Shown here piece by piece: positions 34,732 to 44,067 of a DNA stretch of 64,000 bases; position 1 is the stretch's first letter, and every line of letters starts with the position of its first letter. The position numbers were made by a program, and so were the translations under genes. The DNA is from Dysgonomonas sp. 520 (lineage in GTDB: Bacteria > Bacteroidota > Bacteroidia > Bacteroidales > Dysgonomonadaceae): the NCBI RefSeq assembly GCF_010501095.1, contig NZ_QVMP01000004.1:1-64000 (forward strand), read 5' to 3'. The notes below the pieces were generated by a model. That model made no database searches. It saw nothing but the letters and a program-made list of their open reading frames with translations, and was not told where the DNA came from.

Positions 34732-36621
34732 TTAGATAAGCCCGATGCTTCTATTGATAAAGTTGCTTAATGCTTCACCTTTCAGCATATTGTTAGCCAA
34801 CAGAGCCAGATCTACCAATTGGCGTACAACAGCACTGTTTGCTGCATATTCGGTTATTGCATCTTTTTCTTTGCCATCTACATCAGATATTACTTTCTTG
34901 ATGAGGGGATTGTCGATATTCAGCACAAGAGAATAGCTGTCGGGCATCTCCCCGTAGAAAGAAAATCCGGACTGCATTGCAGACATCTCTTTCATGCGGC
35001 GCGAAAACTCATTCTGAGTGATTTGCACAGGTTTCGAGTTCTCACCCAGAGCTTTATAGTCGACCGTAAACATTACCTTGTCAATAGTTGGCAGTTGAGA
35101 AGAAAATGCTTCGTTCAGTTCTTCTTTTTGCTTGTCGGTAAGTTTTACTTCTGCGTCGTCTTCTTTCTTTATCAGGTTGTCAGCCACATCGCTGTCGACC
35201 CTTACGAAACGGCTTTTTTCGAATTTTTGCTCTAAAAGTCCAGCCAGATGAACATCAAGCTGACCATCGAAAAGGATAACATCATATCCTTTTTCCCTTA
35301 CATTATTAATATATGTATACTGGTCTGTTTTATCGCTGGCATATAGGTATATGAGATTACCCTCTTTGTCTGTTTGATTCGATTCGATCAGAGTTTTATA
35401 TTCCTCGAAAGTGAAATATTTGCCTTCCGTGTTTTTCAACAGGCAAATTTTTTGAGCCCTTTCGTAGAATTTCTCATCCGTAAGCATGCCATATTCAACA
35501 AACAGCTTCAGACTATCCCATTTTTCTTCATACTGAGACCTGTCATTCTTGAATATTTCTTCCAGTCTGTCGGCTACCTTACGAGTGATGTAGCTGGAAA
35601 TCTTTTTCACATTCTGATCGCTTTGAAGATAAGAACGCGAAACATTCAGAGGAATATCAGGAGAGTCGATAACACCATGCATCAGAGTTAGGAATTCGGG
35701 AACGATTCCTTCCACCGAATCGGTTACATAAACCTGATTGCTATACAGTTGTATTTTGTTCTTCTGAAAATCTATGTTGCTCTTTATCTTCGGAAAATAA
35801 AGAATCCCCGTCAACTTGAAAGGATAATCCACGTTCAGATGAATCCAGAACATTGGCTCGTCGGAGAAGGGATATAGTTCCTGATAAAATTTCTTGTAGT
35901 CTTCGTCTGTCAGGTCTGTTGGTTTACGATTCCATATCGGGTTGGTGTCGTTGATAACGTTATCTTCGTCAGTTTCGACACTTTTTCCGTCTTTCCATTC
36001 AGTTTTTCTCCCGAAAACAATGGGAATCGGTAGAAAATGGCAATATTTTTTCAGAAGTTTATCAATTTCGGCGTTTTCCAGGAAATTTTTGTTTTCATCG
36101 TCTATATATAATATAATGTCTGTTCCCCGGTCGGCTTTTTCAACAGACTCGATGGTGTAGTTAGGTGTTCCATCGCAACTCCATTTCACGGCCTCGGTTT
36201 CGTCTTTGTATGATTGTGTCACAATCTCTACCTTTTTCGAAACCATGAAAGCAGAATAAAAACCAAGTCCAAAATGTCCGATTATCGAATTAGCGTCATT
36301 CTTGTATTTGTCAAGAAATTCGTTTGCCGACGAAAGCGCAATCTGGTTGATATACTTGTCTATCTCTTCGCCGGTCATACCTATCCCCCTATCGGAGATG
36401 GTTAAGGTTCCTTTTTCGGCATCCACCGAAACTTTCACCGACAAATCGCCTAACTCTCCCTTAAATTCGCCCAAGGAAGATAAAGTCTTTAGTTTTTGAG
36501 TGGCATCAACAGCATTTGATACCAATTCGCGAAGGAAAATTTCATGATCGCTGTAAAGAAATTTTTTAATGATTGGGAAAATGTTATCTGTGGTTACCCC
36601 AATTTTTCCGGAATGTTGCAT
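34732..36621 (-). CDS. htpG: Hsp90-family chaperone HtpG
   Basis: The protein has 629 residues, near the family norm. The N-terminal GHKL ATPase shows FLRELVSNAVDATQKL with the catalytic Glu and Asn, SDRGIGMTGEEIDKYI, and IGHFGLGFYSAFMVS. The middle domain has the catalytic-loop Arg in NVSRSYLQSD. A C-terminal dimerisation domain follows; no charged linker is present. It assists folding under stress. Its upstream region, shared with the sigma-factor gene, is 620 bp long. Confidence 0.95.
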   Translation of the reverse strand: MQHSGKIGVTTDNIFPIIKKFLYSDHEIFLRELVSNAVDATQKLKTLSSLGEFKGELGDLSVKVSVDAEKGTLTISDRGIGMTGEEIDKYINQIALSSANEFLDKYKNDANSIIGHFGLGFYSAFMVSKKVEIVTQSYKDETEAVKWSCDGTPNYTIESVEKADRGTDIILYIDDENKNFLENAEIDKLLKKYCHFLPIPIVFGRKTEWKDGKSVETDEDNVINDTNPIWNRKPTDLTDEDYKKFYQELYPFSDEPMFWIHLNVDYPFKLTGILYFPKIKSNIDFQKNKIQLYSNQVYVTDSVEGIVPEFLTLMHGVIDSPDIPLNVSRSYLQSDQNVKKISSYITRKVADRLEEIFKNDRSQYEEKWDSLKLFVEYGMLTDEKFYERAQKICLLKNTEGKYFTFEEYKTLIESNQTDKEGNLIYLYASDKTDQYTYINNVREKGYDVILFDGQLDVHLAGLLEQKFEKSRFVRVDSDVADNLIKKEDDAEVKLTDKQKEELNEAFSSQLPTIDKVMFTVDYKALGENSKPVQITQNEFSRRMKEMSAMQSGFSFYGEMPDSYSLVLNIDNPLIKKVISDVDGKEKDAITEYAANSAVVRQLVDLALLANNMLKGEALSNFINRSIGLI

Positions 36622-37242
36622 AAACAGTTTTTTTATTTTTACTTGATATATTATTATTTATTAGAATTAATTGTTGAATATTGACCAAGATATTCGCTTT
36701 TGTTCTGCAAATAAAATGCCAATATTTCCTCTTTGTCATTTTGTCAGTCCTGTTTTAGACTGTTGTTTTGACCCGTCATCAAATTTAAAATAGTTAAAAA
36801 AACGTAAATTGTTAATATTTGAGTGCTTTCCAATAGAAAATTAAAATAAAATTGACAAAACAGGAGTGCGATGTCATAAATACACAATTGTTATGAAAAA
36901 TGAGATAAAAACTCTTTTTTGTGTTAAAGACTGATGGATTTATATCAAATTTGATTTTTTTGAGATTAAAATGTTAATAAAAGAAAGTTGCATAAACAAT
37001 CTTTTTCTGGGTTAAAAGTGAAAATAGATAAAATCTATTCGTGATTTATCTATATTTTACGTCTTAGACGCATTACTATACACTTAATATACAACGACAT
37101 GCCATTAACGCACATTATATTTTAACAATTTAAACTGAAAATAAATTTGCATATTGTTTTTATCAGAAAAAAGGTCATACCTTTGTCTTATAAAATTATT
37201 GAAGACATTATTTTATTGTAATAGATAAATAATACGTGTGTT
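36622..37242. other. AT-rich divergent region between htpG and the sigma factors
   Basis: No gene is seen in this 620-bp stretch. On the plus strand TTG (37154-37156), 21 nt, TACCTTTG (37178-37185) make a good promoter for the first sigma-factor gene; TAAATTTG at 37142-37149 is a second candidate box. On the minus strand TAAATTTG (36787-36780) may serve htpG. A 12-bp GTTGCATAAACA sequence occurs twice, near 36615 and 36988. Confidence 0.4.
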
Positions 37243-37773
37243 ATGGAAACTAATAAAAAAGCAGAAAATTTTGAAGGGAGGTTACTTGATTTGCAAAGTA
37301 ACATGATGAATTTTGCTTTGACTCTAACTACAAATAAAGAAGAAGCCAAAGACTTGCTACAAGAAACAACTTTAAGGGCACTTGATAATAAAGACAAATA
37401 TTACGAGAATGTAAACTTTAAAGGTTGGGTCTTCACAATCATGCATAATATATTTGTGAATAATTATCGCAGAATTGTTCGTACCCAAACAGTAGTAGAT
37501 CAGACAGAAAATCTTTATCATTTGAGTCTGCCACAAGATTCAGGGTTCGACACACCGGAAGGCGCTTATACAATTGCCGAGATAACAAAAGCTATAAACA
37601 GTTTTACGGACGAATATAAAGTGCCGTTCTCGATGCATGTTTCGGGTTATAAGTATGAAGAAATAGCACAAACATTAAGTTTGCCTATCGGAACTGTGAA
37701 AAGTCGTATATTCTTCGCAAGAAAAAGATTGCAAGAAAGATTAAAAGATTATAAGTATCAGGACAGAGAATAA
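37243..37773 (+). CDS. Sigma-70-family (ECF-type) factor, copy A
   Basis: The protein has 176 residues. Sigma region 2 spans about residues 15-75 (DLLQETTLRALDNKDKYY, then FKGWVFTIMHNIFVNNYRR) and region 4 about 120-168 (YKYEEIAQTLSLPIGTVKSR, then FFARKRLQERLK). No anti-sigma gene is adjacent. Copy B, 110 nt downstream, differs at about 20 of 176 residues, half of these in the first eight and last nine residues, so the gene has been duplicated in tandem. It has its own promoter and terminator. Confidence 0.9.
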   Translation: METNKKAENFEGRLLDLQSNMMNFALTLTTNKEEAKDLLQETTLRALDNKDKYYENVNFKGWVFTIMHNIFVNNYRRIVRTQTVVDQTENLYHLSLPQDSGFDTPEGAYTIAEITKAINSFTDEYKVPFSMHVSGYKYEEIAQTLSLPIGTVKSRIFFARKRLQERLKDYKYQDRE

Positions 37774-37797
37774 ATATTAATAAAAATATTTAAATTG

Positions 37798-37824
37798 AAA
37801 GCCTCCTGAACAATTGGAGGCTTT
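37798..37824 (+). terminator. Terminator between the two sigma-factor genes
   Basis: AAAGCCTCC (37798-37806) pairs with GGAGGCTTT (37816-37824), followed by a T run. It separates copy A and copy B into different transcripts. Confidence 0.85.
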
Positions 37825-37883
37825 TTTTGTTAATTAAGTACTAGGGGTAATCAGAAAGTAATAAAAAATAAAAAAACAATATT

Positions 37884-38414
37884 ATGGGAGCAAACACAGA
37901 AATGAACAATTTCGAGGGGAAGTTACTCGATTTACAAAACAATATGATGAACTTTGCGCTTACGCTAACTACAAACAGAGAAGAAGCCAAAGACTTATTG
38001 CAGGAAACAACACTGAGAGCCTTGGACAACAGGGACAAGTATTATGAAAACGTGAACTTCAAAGGTTGGGTTTTCACAATTATGCACAATATTTTTGTGA
38101 ATAATTACCGCAGAATTGTTCGTACTCAAACTGTATTTGACCAGACAGAAAACCTTTACCACTTAAATTTACCTCAGGATTCGGGTTTTGACAGTCCGGA
38201 AGGCGCATATACAATTGCCGAAATAAACAAAGCCATCAATAGTTTTACCGATGACTATAAAGTACCATTCTCTATGCATGTTTCGGGCTACAAATACGAG
38301 GAAATTGCACAGGCATTAAGTTTGCCTATCGGAACTGTGAAAAGCCGTATATTCTTCGCAAGAAAAAGATTACAGGCAAAACTTAAAGATTACCAGTTCC
38401 AAGATAGAGAATAA
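37884..38414 (+). CDS. Sigma-70-family (ECF-type) factor, copy B
   Basis: A 176-residue paralogue of the preceding gene, about 89 percent identical by eye. Regions 2 and 4 are intact, with differences such as TQTVFDQ for TQTVVDQ and IAQALS for IAQTLS. Core polymerase contacts in region 2 and the recognition helix TVKSRIFFARKRL are unchanged, so both probably read the same promoters. The copies diverge mainly in the N-terminal eight residues and the C-terminal tail. It is followed by folK on the same strand. Confidence 0.9.
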   Translation: MGANTEMNNFEGKLLDLQNNMMNFALTLTTNREEAKDLLQETTLRALDNRDKYYENVNFKGWVFTIMHNIFVNNYRRIVRTQTVFDQTENLYHLNLPQDSGFDSPEGAYTIAEINKAINSFTDDYKVPFSMHVSGYKYEEIAQALSLPIGTVKSRIFFARKRLQAKLKDYQFQDRE

Positions 38415-38559
38415 TATAAAATAAAGGAAAGCAATGATTATTGAATAAATGATCGTTGCTTTTTGTTTTGCTACCCAACTCGTGCCGGCAGGCTGTGAAG
38501 CTAAGGCCAACAACAAAGATTACCTTGTACTATTTACTATTATACTATTACTTTTGACT

Positions 38560-39051
38560 ATGAAGAAAGAGGCGAAATGCCACGATGTTTATCTCGGATT
38601 AGGGACTAATTTAGGAGATAAAAAGAATAATATTAGCCGGGCAATCTCGAATATCGAAAACAAGATAGGCGAAGTTGTCTCGGTGTCGGGTTTGTACGAA
38701 ACAGACCCGCAGGGTTTCAATTCTGATAATATGTTTATCAATGCCGCCTGTCATGTCAGAACAGCAATGAGTGCCGAAGAGGTGCTCTTTGCGACGCAAG
38801 AAATAGAAAAAAAGATGGGACGCACTTTGAAATCGGTTAATAGGGTTTATTCAGACAGGATTATAGATATTGATATTCTGATGTATGATGACTTGGTGTA
38901 TGAATCTGATATTTTAGTGTTGCCACATCCTCATCTGCATGAAAGGGATTTTGTGATCACTCCTTTGTCGGATATTGCATCCTCTGTTCTTCATCCGGTT
39001 CTAAAAAAGACTATTGAGGAGTTGAAGACTTTGAATGATTTGCGAAAATGA
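38560..39051 (+). CDS. folK: 2-amino-4-hydroxy-6-hydroxymethyldihydropteridine pyrophosphokinase
   Basis: From the ATG at 38560 the protein has 163 residues; the frame is open 37 codons further, but VYLGLGTNLGDKKNNISRAI is the true N-terminus of HPPK. SGLYETDPQGF, the Mg2+/ATP site DRIIDIDILMYDDLV and LPHPHLHERDFVITPLSDI are all present. It transfers pyrophosphate to the pterin in folate synthesis. Confidence 0.92.
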   Translation: MKKEAKCHDVYLGLGTNLGDKKNNISRAISNIENKIGEVVSVSGLYETDPQGFNSDNMFINAACHVRTAMSAEEVLFATQEIEKKMGRTLKSVNRVYSDRIIDIDILMYDDLVYESDILVLPHPHLHERDFVITPLSDIASSVLHPVLKKTIEELKTLNDLRK

Positions 39052-39167
39052 ACCGTAAATTGTTAATGTCGGTTAATTGTAGGCTCGGTTTTTAATCCTT
39101 TCTCTACTATTACAATCATAGAAGATAAACGACTAGGTTTAGTATTGATTCTTTAAATTGTACTGAT

Positions 39168-39899
39168 ATGAAAAAGTTATTATTAATATTGGCATTATTG
39201 ATTGGTTCGGCGGCATACAACGCAACAGATGCTCAGCAGGTCAACATAAATATAAATATAGGCAGTCAACCGGCGTGGGGCCCGGTGGGGTATGATTATG
39301 TGGATTATTATTATATGCCCGACATAAATGTGTATTACAATGTGAATTTATCATTATTCTATTGGTTGGATAGAGGCCGATGGATCTCAGCACGTTATTT
39401 GCCTTACAGATATCATCACTACGATTTCTATCACATGCACAAAGTGGTTATTAATCACAGGCCGGAACCTTGGAGGTACAACAATGTCCATATCAAAGAT
39501 TATTCAAGATATAAAGGCCATAGAAATCAGGCAGTGATACGTTACAGCAATGACAGCAGGTATAAGAATAGCCGAAACAACGATGTGAGATGGGTGAATT
39601 CTGGTCGCAACAGCAGTCAGCGAGAGAATTTCTACACAAAATCTGAAAACTCACGTAACGACAGAACAGTCCGCAGTAATAATAATCAGCAGGTAAGACG
39701 GAATAACAATAGCGCTAAAGCTAATTCCGACAGACGTTCAAACAGCCAGGTTCAAAGATCGGGAAACAAAGAAAAGAGTTATCAACAAAACTCCAGATCG
39801 AGAAATCAAGGCAACAATGTCAGATCGAGCAATGGAAGAAGTTCGGAACGGAGTGGTTCTCAACGGTCGTCCGGAACAAGGTCATCCAGAAGTAGATAA
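39168..39899 (+). CDS. Secreted low-complexity Tyr/Arg/Asn/Ser-rich protein
   Basis: A 243-residue protein with signal peptide MKKLLLILALLIGSAAYNAT. The first half is rich in Tyr, His and Trp (DYVDYYYMPDINVYYNVNLS, RYHHYDFYHMHKVVINHRPE). From about residue 130 it is a basic, disordered Asn/Arg/Ser-rich tail (NNNQQVRRNNNSAKANSDRR, ending RSSGTRSSRSR). Similar proteins occur in Bacteroidales but have no known function; an envelope or matrix role is a guess. Confidence 0.65.
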   Translation: MKKLLLILALLIGSAAYNATDAQQVNININIGSQPAWGPVGYDYVDYYYMPDINVYYNVNLSLFYWLDRGRWISARYLPYRYHHYDFYHMHKVVINHRPEPWRYNNVHIKDYSRYKGHRNQAVIRYSNDSRYKNSRNNDVRWVNSGRNSSQRENFYTKSENSRNDRTVRSNNNQQVRRNNNSAKANSDRRSNSQVQRSGNKEKSYQQNSRSRNQGNNVRSSNGRSSERSGSQRSSGTRSSRSR

Positions 39900-39951
39900 A
39901 ATGCGAGATGTGTATATGAGGTAATAAGATTGATGGTTAATAAATTGCAAG

Positions 39952-39990
39952 AAGGGCAGGGACTTTCGTAACAGAAAGGTTCCTGTCCTT
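39952..39990 (+). terminator. Terminator of the low-complexity protein gene
   Basis: A 15-pair stem with three G-T pairs (39952-39966 with 39976-39990) is followed by a T run. Confidence 0.75.
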
Positions 39991-40071
39991 TTTTTATTCC
40001 TGTTCATCCATTTTAGTCATTTTATGATTCGAAAAAAGATTTGTACATTTGGTTTTGTAAAAAGATAGGTT

Positions 40072-41466
40072 ATGAATAATCCGTTAGATATTATCGCTGC
40101 CATCTCCACTCCTGCCGGAATTGGAGGGATTGCTATTGTCCGTATTTCGGGAAAAGGTTGTGTTGAATTGGCAGATTCTATTTTTCAATCACCCACGGGG
40201 AAAAAATTGGTCAGTCAAGATCCCAATACAATACATTTCGGCACAATTGTTAAGAATGAGACTGTGATTGATGAGGTGTTGGTGAGCGTTTTCCGTTCTC
40301 CTAATTCTTTCACAGGAGAAGATAGTGTGGAGATATCTTGTCATGGTTCTATCTATATCCAGCAGAGTATTTTGCAACTGCTGATTGAAAGAGGGGCGAG
40401 GCTGGCAACTCCGGGAGAGTTCACGCAAAGAGCTTTTCTTAATGGCAAGATGGACCTGTCTCAGGCCGAATCTGTTGCTGACCTGATCGCTTCCACATCT
40501 GCTGCAACTCACCGACTGGCAATGAATCAGATGCGGGGAGGATTCAGCAATAAACTTATAGAACTGAGAACTAAATTACTGAACTTTACTTCTTTGATAG
40601 AGCTGGAATTGGATTTTTCGGAAGAAGAAGTGGAGTTTGCCGACCGGAATAATCTGAAAGAAGCGGCATTTGACATAGAACAACATATATCTAAACTAGC
40701 CGATTCTTTTGCTTTGGGCAATGCCGTCAAGACAGGTATTCCTGTTGCCATAATAGGTGAAACTAATGCCGGGAAATCGACTTTACTGAACCTCCTACTC
40801 AAAGAAGAAAAAGCGATAGTTTCGGATATCCATGGAACTACCCGTGATTTTATAGAAGACACTATCAATATAGAAGGGCTCATATTTCGGTTGATTGATA
40901 CTGCAGGTATTCGTGATACGGTGGACACTATTGAAACGTTGGGTATTGAACGTACGTTTAAGAAACTAGAGCAAGCCAGTATCATTCTTTGGGTTGTGGA
41001 TGCGGAAACAGACGACGCTCATACAATAGAACTATCGAAAAAAATACTACCGTATGTTGAAGGTAAGAAGTTGATATTGGTGTTCAATAAGGTAGATGTC
41101 ATATTTGCCGAACGAAAGCAGCAGAAAGAAAAACTACTTCTAGAAGAAATTCCTGATAGAGTATTTATTTCGGCTAAATACCATCAGGGAACAGACGAAC
41201 TGCAAAAAAGATTAATTGATGCCGTCAATATTCCGGAATTTGGAGAGCAGGATGTTGTGGTGACTAACATGCGGCATTATGAAGCTCTACAAAATGCATT
41301 GCAGGCAATTCTGCGAGTATCGGAAGGTTTAGAAAACGGAATATCCGGCGATTTTTTATCTCAAGACATCAGGGAGTGTATGTATTATCTTGGAGAAATA
41401 ACCGGACAAATTTCGACTGACGAAATCCTTGGCAATATTTTCAGCAAGTTCTGTATCGGCAAGTAA
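40072..41466 (+). CDS. mnmE: tRNA modification GTPase MnmE
   Basis: The protein has 464 residues. The N-terminal formyl-folate-binding domain has ISTPAGIGGIAIVRISG. The helical domain holds a G domain with P-loop GETNAGKSTLL, switch DTAGIRD and NKVD. The C-terminus is FSKFCIGK with the conserved Cys. With MnmG it makes the cmnm5-type modification at U34. The 3' end of mnmE/trmE is a known integration site (for example SGI1 in gammaproteobacteria), and here a decayed integrase element follows within about 250 nt. Confidence 0.95.
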   Translation: MNNPLDIIAAISTPAGIGGIAIVRISGKGCVELADSIFQSPTGKKLVSQDPNTIHFGTIVKNETVIDEVLVSVFRSPNSFTGEDSVEISCHGSIYIQQSILQLLIERGARLATPGEFTQRAFLNGKMDLSQAESVADLIASTSAATHRLAMNQMRGGFSNKLIELRTKLLNFTSLIELELDFSEEEVEFADRNNLKEAAFDIEQHISKLADSFALGNAVKTGIPVAIIGETNAGKSTLLNLLLKEEKAIVSDIHGTTRDFIEDTINIEGLIFRLIDTAGIRDTVDTIETLGIERTFKKLEQASIILWVVDAETDDAHTIELSKKILPYVEGKKLILVFNKVDVIFAERKQQKEKLLLEEIPDRVFISAKYHQGTDELQKRLIDAVNIPEFGEQDVVVTNMRHYEALQNALQAILRVSEGLENGISGDFLSQDIRECMYYLGEITGQISTDEILGNIFSKFCIGK

Positions 41467-41713
41467 GTTGAGATTACCATCCATTTCCAGCAACTATCAC
41501 TAATAGCAAAGTATTTTATTGTAAATCAGTTATATTTTATCTAATTAATGCTTCCCTATTGTTAAATCCAATTGTTTCGCTTACTTTTGTACCGCGGCTG
41601 TACCGCTGTGTTTTTGTATTTGTTTTTCAAGTCCTAATTTCAACAGATAATACACTATTGGGACTTCATGATGCACAATGATACATGATGATACAGAATA
41701 TTGGCGAAATAAG

Positions 41714-42625
41714 ATGAAAGAACAAGGAAGTATACTAAAGATCTGTGAGTTTTGTGGCATTACATTCAATGCTTACAAGACCACGACCCGTTATTGCTCA
41801 CACACTTGTAACTCAAGAGCGTATAAAGATAATAAACGGCAGATGAGGTTGACGGCTATCAACTATCGCACAATGCAAGAGATGGAGGTGATTAGTGATC
41901 AGTATGAAAAGATCAAAGACAAAGAATTTCTCTCCGTATCAGAAACTGCCTTTTTATTGAGTGTTGGACGAATGACTGTATACCGATATCTACATTCCGG
42001 CAGTTTGCCAGCAGTTCAAATAGGTGGGAAAACATTTATTCGCAGAAAAGATATTGACACCATGTTTGATGCAAGGGAAGAATACAAAGCGAAACCCTCT
42101 ATCGATCGTAAGCCTATCTCTGAACTTTGCACGGTTGCTGAGATTAAAGAAAAATATAAGGTAAACGAATCATGGATTTTTAAAGTAGCTAAGGAAAACA
42201 ATTTCCCTCGTACATTAAATAAAGGAAAGACTTATTTCAGTCGTAAACATGTGGACGCTTACTTTTCAAAAAAGAATCAGCACACCGGCATTGCCGAATG
42301 GTATTCTGTAGATGATATAAAGGAAAAATTTAATATGACTATCAATTCCGTATACTCATTCGTGTCTGAAAACTCAATCCCCAAAAAGAAAGAAGGCAAA
42401 TATGTGTTTTACTCGAAATATCATGTGGATAAGTTAAAAGAAGAAGTAGAGTCGGAAAGACTGGAATACTATACAGTTCCGGAAGCCATGAAAAAGTACA
42501 ACATGAGCCGGGATCAGATATATCATTATGTGAAGTATCATAAGATTCCTAAAGTAAAGATTGGAAAGTCAATTAAGATAGCCAAGCAGGAATTAGACCG
42601 TGTATTAAACCCGATAATTATATAA
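41714..42625 (+). CDS. Zinc-finger protein with four excisionase-like HTH repeats
   Basis: From the ATG at 41714 the protein has 303 residues; an in-frame ATG at 41678 is possible. The first 30 residues hold CEFCGITFNAYKTTTRYCSH, a Cys4-type zinc ribbon. Four winged-helix HTH_17/MerR-like repeats follow at about residues 72-120, 140-185, 197-245 and 255-300 (each with a [FLWY]-[LCY]-[ST]-V-x-[ED] helix and a KxxFIRRKD- or KxYFSRKH-like wing). Single-copy versions direct excision in mobile elements. Four in tandem next to an integrase suggests a multi-site excisionase or regulator. Confidence 0.7.
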   Translation: MKEQGSILKICEFCGITFNAYKTTTRYCSHTCNSRAYKDNKRQMRLTAINYRTMQEMEVISDQYEKIKDKEFLSVSETAFLLSVGRMTVYRYLHSGSLPAVQIGGKTFIRRKDIDTMFDAREEYKAKPSIDRKPISELCTVAEIKEKYKVNESWIFKVAKENNFPRTLNKGKTYFSRKHVDAYFSKKNQHTGIAEWYSVDDIKEKFNMTINSVYSFVSENSIPKKKEGKYVFYSKYHVDKLKEEVESERLEYYTVPEAMKKYNMSRDQIYHYVKYHKIPKVKIGKSIKIAKQELDRVLNPIII

Positions 42626-42628
42626 GCC

Positions 42629-43728
42629 ATGTCAATATCAAAAGTCACTTTACGCCGCCGACCTATCAAAAATGATATGGAGAGTTTATACCTGGACTTC
42701 TATCCGGCCATCCGCAATCCCGAAACAATGGAGATGAGCCGGAGGGAGTATTTAGGAATCTATATCTACTTGCATCCAAAGAATGAAGTAGAGCGTGAGT
42801 ATAATAATGAGATGCTCCTAAAAGCAGAAGCTTCCGCTCTATCCGTGTACAATCTATAATTAATGAGGAATACGGATTCTTGGATAAACATAAGATGAAG
42901 GGAGATTTCTTAGCTTATTTCAGTGAAATGAGTAAAACTAAAGATCAGAAATGGTTGAGAGTTTACGATCACTTTTATAAGTTTGTTAATGGCAAGTGCA
43001 CTTTTGGTGATGTAAATGTAGATTTGTGTCGTAAGTTTCGCTCTTATTTATTGAATGCAAATCAGCTGAATCGACCCAAGCATAAGATAGCTCGTAATTC
43101 GGCAGCCGGATATTTCTCTACCTTCCGCGGATTATTAAAAATTGCATACTGAGATAAACGGATCAAGGAAAACGTAAATGACTTTTTAGAGAAGATAGAA
43201 TACGAGGATGTTCGCAAAGAATACCTAACCCATGATGAGGTGAAACTATTGGCAAATACGCCATGTGATATTCCGGTGCTTAAAAACGCCTCACTCTTTT
43301 CCTGTCTGACAGGATTACGGATCAGTGACATTCTCAACTTGACGTGGGATGAAATTGTTCTTGGCGCCGACAATGGATACTGCTTACGGTTACGTACAGA
43401 AAAGACTGAAACAGAAACAACGCTCCCCATCAGCTTCGAAGCGTTGGAACTCTGCGGTGAACGTGGAAAAGGGAAAGTGTTCAAAGGATTGCAGCGTTCC
43501 ATGACACAATACCCCTTAAAAAACTGGCTCAAGAAAGCCGGGATTACGAAAAATATTACCTATCATTGTTTTCGGCACACGTTTGCGACCCTTCAGATAG
43601 CCTTAGGCACAGATATTTATACTGTCAGCAAAATGCTTACGCATAAAAATGTGAGTACAACTCAGGTGTATGCGGAACTGGTGAGTGAGAAAAAAAGAGA
43701 ATCAGCGAATAAGATTAGTTTGAGATAA
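42629..43728 (+). pseudogene. Tyrosine recombinase, broken by a frameshift and a stop codon
   Basis: The three open pieces (42629-42859, 42880-43152, 43240-43728) together make one integrase of about 365 residues. Around 42835-42850 a one-base change shifts the frame (the sense continuation RSIRVQSIINEEYGFLDK lies in another frame). At 43150-43152 TGA stands where the family would have an Arg codon (IAY-stop-DKRIKENVNDF). The catalytic domain is intact: Arg in SCLTGLRISDILNLTWDEI, HCFRHTFATL, MLTHKNVSTTQVYAEL. It cannot make a full-length protein, so the element is immobile by itself. Confidence 0.8.
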
Positions 43729-43729
43729 G

Positions 43730-44065
43730 ATGAAGAATATACATATATCAGAAGAAGACTTTGTTGAAGCGATTGAAGCTTTGAGAAAACAATTAGAACA
43801 CGATGAGTTCTTTGGGGAGTCAATGGAAAATGCTTTCCCCGGTTGTCATGCACCAATATATGACAACCATTATTTGTGGGAAGCTCTAATCAAGTTGCTT
43901 GAAATAGCTACTGATGATACAAGCAAAACTGTAGAATGGTGGATATATGATGCAAAATTCGGAACAGATTCAAACATGGGAGTCTTAGAAAATAAGGATG
44001 GCAAAGAAATTACAATAACTTTGCCAACAGCAAAAGACCTATACAACTACCTAAAAAACAAATAA
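43730..44065 (+). CDS. Hypothetical protein in the mobile element
   Basis: A 111-residue acidic protein that starts directly after the integrase stop. It has SEEDFVEAIEALRKQLEHDE at the N-terminus, KTVEWWIYDAKFGTD in the middle and TAKDLYNYLKNK at the end. It lies 2 nt before the DUF1016 gene. I do not recognise the family. It may be the partner of the nuclease-like neighbour. Confidence 0.55.
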   Translation: MKNIHISEEDFVEAIEALRKQLEHDEFFGESMENAFPGCHAPIYDNHYLWEALIKLLEIATDDTSKTVEWWIYDAKFGTDSNMGVLENKDGKEITITLPTAKDLYNYLKNK

Positions 44066-44067
44066 CC

